7,380 nt of DNA from CAYMJK01 sp043101635 (GCA_043101635.1 JBICIE010000317.1:1-7380), one strand, 5' to 3'. Positions 1-5,966 are shown, counted from the first letter of the stretch. The notes: a model not told the origin generated them from the letters alone. Translations and numbers: made by a program.

Positions 1-1474
1 CGCCATCATGCTCGGCGGACCCGGCGCCGTCTTCTGGATGTGGATGGTCGGCCTCTTCGGCATGGCCATCAAGACCACGGAAGTCACGCTCTCGATGATC
101 TACCGCAACACCGACAACCCCGAGAACCCGCACGGCGGCCCGATGTTCGTCGCCGCCAAGGCGTTCGGCGAGATGGGGCTCGGCGGGCTCGGCAAGGCCA
201 TCGGCGGGATCTTCGTCATCACGCTGCTGATCTCCACCATCACCGGCGGCAACATGTTCCAGGCCTGGAACGTCGCGGACATCACACACGCCTATTTCGA
301 TGTGCCGCAGATCGCCGTCGGCATCATCCTCGCCGTCCTCGTCGGGCTGGTCATCATCGGCGGCATCAAGCGCATCGGCGCTGTCGCCGGCCGACTCGTG
401 CCCTTCATGTGCGCCATCTACCTGCTCGCGGCGGTCTACGTCATCGTCCTCAAGCTCGGGGTCATTCCCGAGATCTTCAAGCTCATCTTCGTCGAGGCCT
501 TCAGCCCGACGGACGCAACCGGCGCGTTTCTCGGCGGAACCGCCGGCTACGCCCTGCTCTGGGGCATGAAGCGGGCCCTGTTCTCCAGCGAAGCGGGGCA
601 GGGATCCTCGCCTATTGCGCACTCGGCCGCCAAGACCGACGAGCCGGTGCGCGAAGGCGTCGTCGCCGGACTCGAGCCGTTCATCGACACGCTCGTCGTG
701 TGCACGCTCACCGCGCTGGTCATCCTGTCGACCGGCCTGTGGAGCCGCGGGCCGGATGTGGCCTTCGTCAACGCCCCTGCCGTCGCGCAGTCCGCCGACG
801 GAACGTGGACGCTGGAGCGCGTCGAGGTGACCCCCGGGGACGAGACCCCCACCAGCGGCGCCGAGGTCTTCGCCGTCGTCGTGGCCGAAGAGAATCCCAA
901 CACCGGCAAGAACCTTCACCGCGTCATGGGCAGGGTCGTTGTCGAGCCCGATGGTGAGGATGCCCGCTACTTCATCGAGTGGGGCGCCTCGCCCACCGCG
1001 CGTCAGCAGTTCACGTTGCACTCCACCGGCGCATGGTTCAACCACCAGGGCGCCACGCTCACGGCCAAGGCCTTCGACTCGGTCACGCCCGGGCTGGGCA
1101 AGTGGCTTGTGACCCTCGCCGCCTGGCTCTTCGCCATCTCCACCATGATCTCATGGTCCTACTACGGCGAACAGGGGGTCGTCTTCCTTTTCGGCGAGAA
1201 GCTGGTCCTCCCCTACAAGGTCGTCTACTGCCTGCTCATCGTCGTCGCGGCGATCCCGCAGCTTATTTCGACCGACGCCCAGCTCGACAACCTCACCGCC
1301 CTCGGCACCGGCGTCATGCTCTGGGCCAACATCCCGATCATGCTGATCTTCGGTAACAAGGCCATGAAGGCCTACCACATCTACGTCGGCAAGCTCAAGC
1401 GCGGCGAGTTCAAGACCGAAGAGCACGAGCCCGCGTCGATCTCGGACGTCATGGAGGGCAAGGACATCAAATAG
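1..1474 (+). CDS. Sodium:alanine/glycine symporter (AGCS family), 5'-truncated by window edge
   Basis: A secondary transporter of the cytoplasmic membrane that couples uptake of alanine or glycine to Na+ (known for the AGCS family, LeuT-like fold). The frame is open to the left edge, so the Met at base 8 is internal: the residues around it (GGPGAVFWMW, then FGMAIKTTEVTLSMIYR) match the family core after its first helices, and roughly 100 N-terminal residues should lie outside the window. Other signatures, counted from that Met, are GNMFQAWNVAD at 81-91, SSEAGQGSSPIAHSAAKTDEP at 193-213 and SWSYYGEQG at 382-390. Hydrophobic helices lie near 64-80, 101-120, 130-148, 172-190, 224-244, 363-386, 402-421 and 431-449. 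Residues about 246-347 hold a polar, beta-looking insert where ordinary members have a loop of roughly 10-20 residues. The C-tail is charged and cytoplasmic. The substrate (alanine versus glycine) cannot be settled. The gene converges on msrC with 21 bp between stops and no T-tract terminator. Family assignment is very secure. Confidence 0.95.
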   Translation, partial: AIMLGGPGAVFWMWMVGLFGMAIKTTEVTLSMIYRNTDNPENPHGGPMFVAAKAFGEMGLGGLGKAIGGIFVITLLISTITGGNMFQAWNVADITHAYFDVPQIAVGIILAVLVGLVIIGGIKRIGAVAGRLVPFMCAIYLLAAVYVIVLKLGVIPEIFKLIFVEAFSPTDATGAFLGGTAGYALLWGMKRALFSSEAGQGSSPIAHSAAKTDEPVREGVVAGLEPFIDTLVVCTLTALVILSTGLWSRGPDVAFVNAPAVAQSADGTWTLERVEVTPGDETPTSGAEVFAVVVAEENPNTGKNLHRVMGRVVVEPDGEDARYFIEWGASPTARQQFTLHSTGAWFNHQGATLTAKAFDSVTPGLGKWLVTLAAWLFAISTMISWSYYGEQGVVFLFGEKLVLPYKVVYCLLIVVAAIPQLISTDAQLDNLTALGTGVMLWANIPIMLIFGNKAMKAYHIYVGKLKRGEFKTEEHEPASISDVMEGKDIK

Positions 1475-1495
1475 CACGGCCCGGCGCCGGCCGCC

Positions 1496-1981
1496 TCACA
1501 GCTCCAGCGGCGCGGGCGGCTCGACCTCCAGCAGCCCCGCCGCACGCAGCATGGCTTCCAGGCCCGCCGCGTCGCCGGCGCCGAACGCCCCGACCTCGAA
1601 GCTGTCCAGGTCCAGCACCCCCGCGCAGGCGCCGCTGGCGTCCAGCAGCGGGACCACCACCTCCGAGCGATCCCGCGGGTCGCACGCCACATAGTCGGCG
1701 CCCAGGGCCGCCACATCCCGCACGATCACGCTCCGCCGCGCGCGGAAGGCCCGCCCGCACACCCCGTGCAGCCCGATCGGCGAGCACGCCGGTTTGTCGC
1801 GGCACGGACCCAGCGTCAGCGAGGCCCCATCGGCCCCCGGCAGGTAGAACCCCGCCCAGCTCACGCCGGTCGGCGCAAGGGCTTCCCACACGCAGTCGGT
1901 CAGGCGGCGCAGGCGCTCAGCACGCGGCGCCTCGAGCACCGCCTCGGCCTCCCGCGCCAGCCGGTCGTACGGACGCGTCAT
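1496..1981 (-). CDS. msrC: Free methionine-R-sulfoxide reductase (GAF-domain fRMsr)
   Basis: A cytoplasmic enzyme predicted to reduce free L-methionine-R-sulfoxide to methionine using thioredoxin-type electrons, repairing oxidised methionine. The 161-residue protein is essentially one GAF domain, the usual length for the family. It carries all the diagnostic elements: SWAGFYL (41-47), LGPCRDKPAC (57-66), HGVCGRAF (72-79), YVACD (97-101), SEVVVPL (106-112) and GVLDLDS (121-127). Cys66, Cys75 and Cys100 correspond to the three redox cysteines of E. coli YebR/MsrC (84, 94, 118), and E107, D124 and D126 to its conserved acidic residues, so this is a predicted active enzyme and not a generic GAF sensor. 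The ATG start is supported by GGAG at 1989-1992, seven bases upstream. It lies directly behind the rpsR terminator (only 18 bp between T-tract and start), so it depends on read-through or on a promoter hidden in the terminator/rpsR end. Its C-terminus (PPAPLEL) is poorly conserved. It is convergent with the symporter gene. Confidence 0.9.
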   Translation of the reverse strand: MTRPYDRLAREAEAVLEAPRAERLRRLTDCVWEALAPTGVSWAGFYLPGADGASLTLGPCRDKPACSPIGLHGVCGRAFRARRSVIVRDVAALGADYVACDPRDRSEVVVPLLDASGACAGVLDLDSFEVGAFGAGDAAGLEAMLRAAGLLEVEPPAPLEL

Positions 1982-1999
1982 CGTCGGGCTCCGGATACG

Positions 2000-2027
2000 A
2001 AAAAGGCCCGGACCACTGGCCCGGGCC
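2000..2027 (-). terminator. Intrinsic terminator after rpsR
   Basis: On the - strand the RNA forms a perfect 7-bp stem (GGCCCGG with CCGGGCC, arms at 2021-2027 and 2005-2011). It is extended inward by a G-U and two G-C pairs around a 3-nt loop, and followed at once by five U (2004-2000). It starts 21 bases after the rpsR stop. It is the only convincing stem-plus-U-tract terminator in the window and marks the end of the rpsR-containing transcript. Confidence 0.85.
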
Positions 2028-2048
2028 CGAAGGTCAGTTGCCAGCGTC

Positions 2049-2291
2049 TCAGAGCGTGGCCGAGGTGTACGGCAGCAGCCCCATGAAGCGGGCTCGCTTG
2101 ATTGCCTGAGCGATCATCCGCTGCTCCCGAGCGCTCACCGACAGGCGCTTGCGCCCGTAGATCTTCCCGTTCGGGCTGAGCATCCGGCGCAGGTTCTCGA
2201 TGTCCTTCCAGTCCACATATGACGTGCCGTTGCCGGACGTCTTGAGGACCTTGATCTTGGGGGCGGCGCTGAAACGGTTGAATCGACTCAC
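2049..2291 (-). CDS. rpsR: Small ribosomal subunit protein bS18 (cysteine-free, divergent)
   Basis: A component of the 30S platform that pairs with bS6 on 16S rRNA (known for the family). The 80 residues match bS18 length and order: SYVDWKDIENLRRMLSPNGKI (24-44) aligns with the usual Y-I/V-D-Y-K-D...LRR...GKI block, and AREQRMIAQAIKRARFMGLLPY (54-75) is the hallmark C-terminal helix and tail. The start is GTG, chosen because ctcc at 2300-2303 gives a GGAG eight bases upstream and a normal family N-terminus. Oddities: there is no cysteine (zinc-free, C- type), and the segment normally reading close to L-P-R-R-x-T-G reads Y45-G-R-K-R-L-S51. It is not flanked by rpsF, ssb or rplI as in many bacteria, but lies 87 bp downstream of the MauE-like gene on the same strand and just upstream of a strong terminator. 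It could be the sole bS18 or a paralogue; the window cannot tell. Confidence 0.95.
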   Translation of the reverse strand: MSRFNRFSAAPKIKVLKTSGNGTSYVDWKDIENLRRMLSPNGKIYGRKRLSVSAREQRMIAQAIKRARFMGLLPYTSATL

Positions 2292-2317
2292 GTGAAAGAC
2301 TCCGTCCTGGGCGGTGG

Positions 2318-2336
2318 GCCCGGGTTCGCCCCGGGC
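2318..2336 (-). promoter_or_regulatory. Perfect GC hairpin in the rpsR leader
   Basis: Between the MauE-like stop and the rpsR start the - strand reads GCCCGGG, a 5-nt loop GCGAA, then CCCGGGC: a flawless 7-bp stem. It ends 14 bases before the rpsR GGAG site and leaves that site exposed. No U-tract follows, so it is not a standard terminator. It may be a leader regulatory element, an mRNA-processing or stability hairpin, or chance in GC-rich DNA. The structure is seen directly; its function is unknown. Confidence 0.35.
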
Positions 2337-2378
2337 GACGGTGGGAAATTGTGGGGCGATGCTAGGCGCCGGCGCCGG

Positions 2379-3041
2379 TCAAGTTCCAGGCACATCGATC
2401 ATGCCGCTGCCCGGATCGGACCCCGAGGTCCCCGCCGACCCGCGCTCCAGCTTCGGCTTCTCCGGGGCCTTGGGCGGCCGCGCCGGCTCCGGCTCCCGGG
2501 CGCGGGCCGGCGGTGGGGGCGTCGACTCCTCGAACGCCGGCGCCCGTCGACGAGGTCCAAGCAGGATGTCAGCCCCGTACGACCCTGCCCCGCGGATCAG
2601 CAGGTACAGCGCCGGCGCCGCGATGGCGGCGTTGCGGTACACCCCGCACATCGTCAGCTCCTGCGACGAGCATGGCCAGTTGATCTTCCCGAAGCACCCG
2701 CACGGGAAGCTCAGGCCCCGGTCCAGGGCCGACAGGATCGCCGCGACGAACCCGCCCAGCGCCAGCGTCAGCAGCAGCACCGCCGCCCGCGTCCACCGCC
2801 CGAGAACGAGCAGCAGGGCGCACAGGACCTCGGCCCAGGGGATGGCGTATGTCGCCACCTGGATGAGGTGGGCGCCCCGGTCCGGATCGATGAGCTTGAA
2901 GGCCTCGATCGCCTGCCGGAACTCCAGCAGCGCCGCTGGGCTCTTCAGCTTCTGGTACGCCGCGAACGTGAACACGCCCGCCAGCGCCAGACGCACGACC
3001 AGCAGCGCCCATGATTCCCGCGGCCCGGGTCGCCAGCTCAC
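2379..3041 (-). CDS. MauE/DoxX-family redox-associated membrane protein with Pro-rich tail
   Basis: A predicted four-helix inner-membrane protein of 220 residues. TM1 is about 11-29 and leads into the family-typical F-x-A-x-x-K-L-x-x-P (FAAYQKLKSP, 26-35); TM2 is about 59-81, TM3 about 84-106 and TM4 about 133-150. The loop between TM3 and TM4 carries the MauE-type motif FPCGCFG (C114, C116) plus C124 and C132; C74 sits in TM2. Positive residues at the N-terminus, between TM2 and TM3 and after TM4 place that cysteine loop outside the cytoplasm. Residues about 163-220 form a Pro/Arg/Glu-rich, probably disordered cytoplasmic tail. MauE is known to be needed, with the thioredoxin-like MauD, for maturation of disulfide-rich methylamine dehydrogenase; no mau structural gene is present here. 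The GTG start overlaps the rhodanese stop (GTGA, 3038-3041), with GGAGG at 3048-3052 six bases upstream. Membrane family and cysteine motif are well supported; electron donor and substrate are unknown. Confidence 0.8.
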   Translation of the reverse strand: MSWRPGPRESWALLVVRLALAGVFTFAAYQKLKSPAALLEFRQAIEAFKLIDPDRGAHLIQVATYAIPWAEVLCALLLVLGRWTRAAVLLLTLALGGFVAAILSALDRGLSFPCGCFGKINWPCSSQELTMCGVYRNAAIAAPALYLLIRGAGSYGADILLGPRRRAPAFEESTPPPPARAREPEPARPPKAPEKPKLERGSAGTSGSDPGSGMIDVPGT

Positions 3042-3688
3042 TGGCCGCCTCCGGGCTCGGCGCCTTGCGTCACCAGATCAGGATGCGCTGCCGCCCAGGC
3101 CGGGTACCCCGGCTGCAGCACGTGCATCCGGTCCGGGCCGAAGCCGAGCAGTTCAAGCTGCTGGGCCAGGTTCTTCGACGCGTCGCAGTCGCCTCCCTCG
3201 CAGTAGATCACGATCACATCCGGCTGTTCGGTGACCAGCCAGCTCACCGTCGCCGAGCCGGAGCCATCGGTGATCTCATGTGACATCAGCCGACGCGCGC
3301 CGGTGATGTGTCCTTCCTGATAGAACTCGGGGAATCGGGCGTCCAGGAAGACGGGCAGCGTCTCGAATTTCACGAACCCCGTCTCCCACACCGCGTGCGC
3401 CTCGGCGACGCCGATGAACGGGTCAAGCGCCGAGATGTCGATCTCGCCGTCCGGCGCCGCCGCCGGGCCAGAGGTTTCGCCCGGCTGCTCCCCGCCGCCC
3501 TGGGCGCCGGCCTCGCCGGAGCCCCCGGCGCCGGTCGCCTGCGCGCCATCCTGCTGCTGGCCGGGCCCCTCCACGGGCTTGGGGCGAGGCTCCCCGAAGG
3601 TGGTCCGGATCGGCGCGAGATACGAGTGCGCCATCCCCGCGGCCGTCGCGAGCGTCATGATCGCCAGCATGCGGTAGATCAGTCTCAC
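3038..3688 (-). CDS. Membrane-anchored extracytoplasmic rhodanese-like protein
   Basis: A 216-residue protein with a short basic N-terminus (MRLIYR), a hydrophobic anchor or uncleaved signal at about 7-24, a Gly/Gln/Ala/Pro-rich low-complexity linker at about 36-80, and one rhodanese domain at about 90-202. Domain signatures are VFLDARFPEFYQEGHITGA (113-131), the active-site loop CEGGDCD (163-169) and LQPGYPAWAAA (191-201). C163 is the expected persulfide-forming cysteine; C168 is a second cysteine inside the loop, and these are the only two cysteines. Rhodanese domains transfer sulfane sulfur or act as persulfide/thiol carriers; the sulfur donor and acceptor here are unknown. The GTG start gives a GTGA overlap with the upstream DUF1573 stop (3685-3688), with GGGAG at 3698-3702 nine bases upstream. 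The next in-frame ATG (Met7) lacks a ribosome site and would remove the basic N-region. The gene overlaps the MauE-like gene at its 3' end, implying coupled translation and a shared role. Confidence 0.88.
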   Translation of the reverse strand: MRLIYRMLAIMTLATAAGMAHSYLAPIRTTFGEPRPKPVEGPGQQQDGAQATGAGGSGEAGAQGGGEQPGETSGPAAAPDGEIDISALDPFIGVAEAHAVWETGFVKFETLPVFLDARFPEFYQEGHITGARRLMSHEITDGSGSATVSWLVTEQPDVIVIYCEGGDCDASKNLAQQLELLGFGPDRMHVLQPGYPAWAAAHPDLVTQGAEPGGGQ

Positions 3689-4809
3689 GGGGCGTCGCTC
3701 CCGCCGGCGTCATCGGCCGGGAGCTGCCGCCCGGCGTAGCGCACGCGCACCTTCTCCTCCAGCGGCACATCCGTGGTGAAGACGAAGTAGCCCTCCAGCC
3801 GCCCGATCGACTCCCGCTGGGCCACGATGGTCGCGACGATCTGATACCCCGCCCCCTCCTCTTCCGGCAGGGGCGTGATCTTCACCGTCGGCGCCGGGAG
3901 CACCTTGTCGTCATGATCAAGCTCCTCGACCTTGAGGATCTTGAACGGCTTGCCCTTGGCGTGCGTCAGCCGGAACGTCTGCTCGGTCGACTCGCCCGCC
4001 TTCACCGAGCCCGCCGGGATGCGCATGGTGTCGAACGCCAGGTCGCCGGTCACGTTCGCCGTCACCGCCACGCTCGTCAGCCGGCGCGAGCGGTCCGTCG
4101 ACCGCACCGTGATCAGCCCCTGGTGGAAGCCCACCGGCGTCGCCGGGAGCAGCGACACGCGGATCCTGGTCTGCCCCACGCTCTTGCCGTCCCGCTCCAC
4201 CGTCTCGGTATCCAGCACCTCGATCTTGAACGCGTCGGTCCCCGCGACCGTCGCCGCGTACGCCTCGAAGTCCTCATTGCGCCCCGTCACCGTCAGGATG
4301 ATCTCCTTCGGCGTCGCTTTGGGGCTGTCGCCGAAGGCCACCGGGAACGGATCGAGCTGGATCGCCCGCGTGATCGTCGCTTCCATCCGGATGCGCACCT
4401 GCGGCGACGACGCGTCGTCGCTCTCGACCGTGATGATCACCGGCTTGCTCTTGTCGGTCCCCCAGCCGGCGGGGTTCAGGCGCAGCTCCAGATCGCGCGA
4501 TTCCCCGGCGGGAATCACCACCGGCTCGCCGCCCTCGGCGTCCTTCATCTTGCCGACCACGCACCCGCACGTGGTGCGCACCGCGGTCACCGTCAGCGGG
4601 CCATCCCCGACGTTGCGCACCGGGACCAGGTCGATCACCGTCGGATCGAGGGCCAGGTGATGTCCGAAGTCATGCTCCAGGCTGTCCACCTTGATCCGCC
4701 CGCTCGGGCGCGGCGCCTGCTCGCCAGCGCCCTCCTGCGCCGCCGCCGGCGCCGCCAGCCCCGTCAGCCCCAGTGCGATCAGGCAGCAGGTCAGTGCAAT
4801 CCTGCCCAT
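3685..4809 (-). CDS. Secreted DUF1573 protein, second of a tandem pair
   Basis: A 374-residue exported protein. A Sec signal peptide spans about 1-24 with an AAA|Q cleavage site (a lipoprotein is unlikely: the Cys pair at 8-9 is too early). The mature part begins with a DUF1573 Ig-like domain (about 38-147: SLEHDFGHHL, VRNVGDGPLTV, TTCGC at 79-83), followed by two further beta-rich repeats (about 150-255 and 256-361, the last with KPFKILKVEEL at 287-297 and FTTDVPLEEKVRVRYAGR at 344-361). The only cysteines in the mature chain are C81 and C83. DUF1573 has no established biochemical role; its ASH-like Ig fold suggests binding or scaffolding, and the conserved Cys-Gly-Cys suggests a thiol function. 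It is collinear with the upstream neighbour over its whole length (paralogues). The ATG has a near-consensus AAGGAGG at 4818-4824, eight bases upstream, in the 17-bp gap after the neighbour's stop. Its own stop overlaps the rhodanese GTG. Confidence 0.85.
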   Translation of the reverse strand: MGRIALTCCLIALGLTGLAAPAAAQEGAGEQAPRPSGRIKVDSLEHDFGHHLALDPTVIDLVPVRNVGDGPLTVTAVRTTCGCVVGKMKDAEGGEPVVIPAGESRDLELRLNPAGWGTDKSKPVIITVESDDASSPQVRIRMEATITRAIQLDPFPVAFGDSPKATPKEIILTVTGRNEDFEAYAATVAGTDAFKIEVLDTETVERDGKSVGQTRIRVSLLPATPVGFHQGLITVRSTDRSRRLTSVAVTANVTGDLAFDTMRIPAGSVKAGESTEQTFRLTHAKGKPFKILKVEELDHDDKVLPAPTVKITPLPEEEGAGYQIVATIVAQRESIGRLEGYFVFTTDVPLEEKVRVRYAGRQLPADDAGGSDAP

Positions 4810-4817
4810 GGAAGATA

Positions 4818-4824
4818 CCTCCTT
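4818..4824 (-). promoter_or_regulatory. Strong Shine-Dalgarno site for the second DUF1573 gene
   Basis: AAGGAGG on the - strand, eight bases before the ATG at 4809. It fills most of the 17-bp gap between the two DUF1573 genes and matches the site of the first one in sequence and spacing. Confidence 0.8.
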
Positions 4825-4826
4825 GC

Positions 4827-5966
4827 TCAGCGATCACGCCCGTCGGTGATCGTGACGCCCGCCTCCTCGCCGGCCGCGACGATGCGCCCGAGGAACGTCA
4901 GATCCACGAGTTCCTCCAGCGGCACATCCGTCTTCAACTGCAGCCGCCCGCGCACCGCGCCCTCAGCGCTGTTGCCACGGAAGATGAACGTCACCCGATA
5001 CGCGTCGCGCTTCTCCGGATCCACCGGCTCCACGCGGTACTCGACCTTCGAATCCAGGTTCGACTGTTCCTCCAGCCCCAGGATCTTGAACGGCTCGCCC
5101 CGCATGTTGCGCACCAGCACCGGGAACTCCGTCGACGCCCCCGGCCCGATCCGGCCAAAGGCGATCCGGTTGGGCGACAGCGCGATGTCCCCTTCGATCC
5201 GCGCGGCAAGCTGGATGTTCAGCACATCCTGGCGCGGGTCATTGGTGCGGGCCGTCGCCACGGCGCTCAGATGCCCCGGCGCCGCCCCCGGCTTCAGCGA
5301 GACGACGATGTCCGTCCGCCGGAGCGTCTCGCCGTCGATCTCTTCTGCCTCGGTTCCGATGATGTCGGCCGTGAAGAACTCCGAGCCGATCACCGTGATG
5401 TCGGTCACCTCGAAGTCGCTCGTGCGCCCGTACACCGAGATCAACTGATCCTGCGTGCCACCCTTGTGCACCGCGCCCATGTTGGCCAGGGCCGGCTCGG
5501 CGTAGACCACCCGCTCCACCGTCGCCGAGATCGTCAGCACGGTCACCGGGTTGACGGGATCGTTGGTGCGGATCGTCACGCGCTGGTGGCTGGGCCCCAT
5601 CTTGCCCTTGGGCTTGAAGGTCACCGGCAGCACCGCCCCCTCGCCGGGGGCGTACTGCAGCTTGTCCAGATCCGCCGCCGTGCACCCGCACGTCGAGTGG
5701 ATGTCGTAGATCACCAGCGTGTCGTCGCCGGTGTTGCGGAACGCGAACTCCGTCGTCACCGGATCGGTGTCCAGGATTCGTCCGAAGCCGTGACGCAGCC
5801 GATCGATCTCGAACACCGCCCGGCCCTGCGAGGCGACTGGCCTCTCGGCCTGCGGCCCGTCGTTGCCCCCCGCCGGCGGGAGCAGTTGCCCGCTGGCCAC
5901 CGGGGCCAGCAGGATCGCGGCGATCGCGGGAATGACCAGTGCGCGAGGGACGCCTGTCGGGCGCAT
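4827..5966 (-). CDS. Secreted DUF1573 protein, first of a tandem pair
   Basis: A 379-residue exported protein with a signal peptide at about 1-26 (basic MRPTGVPR, hydrophobic VIPAIAAILLAPVASG). The DUF1573 domain at about 50-150 contains RLRHGFGRI (56-64), FRNTGDDTLVIYDI (76-89) and STCGC (91-95). Two further beta-rich repeats follow, including EPFKILGLEE (291-300) and KTDVPLEELVDLTFLGR (345-361). C93 and C95 are its only cysteines. The function of DUF1573 is not established; an envelope role is inferred from export and neighbours. The frame stays open upstream to an ATG at 6086, but the ATG at 5966 is chosen: it has AAGGAGG at 5975-5981 eight bases upstream and gives a textbook signal peptide, while the 40 upstream residues look like untranslated leader. 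It resembles the next gene end to end but the two are clearly diverged, so the duplication is old. It is probably the first gene of an operon running to rpsR. Confidence 0.86.
   Translation of the reverse strand: MRPTGVPRALVIPAIAAILLAPVASGQLLPPAGGNDGPQAERPVASQGRAVFEIDRLRHGFGRILDTDPVTTEFAFRNTGDDTLVIYDIHSTCGCTAADLDKLQYAPGEGAVLPVTFKPKGKMGPSHQRVTIRTNDPVNPVTVLTISATVERVVYAEPALANMGAVHKGGTQDQLISVYGRTSDFEVTDITVIGSEFFTADIIGTEAEEIDGETLRRTDIVVSLKPGAAPGHLSAVATARTNDPRQDVLNIQLAARIEGDIALSPNRIAFGRIGPGASTEFPVLVRNMRGEPFKILGLEEQSNLDSKVEYRVEPVDPEKRDAYRVTFIFRGNSAEGAVRGRLQLKTDVPLEELVDLTFLGRIVAAGEEAGVTITDGRDR

Noticed and set aside
1475..1495. Palindrome ccggcgccgg between the convergent stops as a bidirectional terminator
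   Set aside because: It leaves no loop for a stable hairpin and has no T-tract on either side. The same GGCGCC-type string recurs often inside coding regions here as Gly-Ala codons.
2292..3234. Two overlapping + strand open frames opposite the MauE-like gene
   Set aside because: Both are low-complexity Arg/Pro/Ser/Ala translations without motifs. The opposite strand encodes a coherent four-helix protein.
3913..5448. Open frame of 511 codons on the + strand opposite both DUF1573 genes
   Set aside because: It spans two well-supported genes and their junction, its product is Arg/His/Asp/Pro-rich with no domain, and it has no ribosome site. Such frames are expected opposite GC-rich genes.
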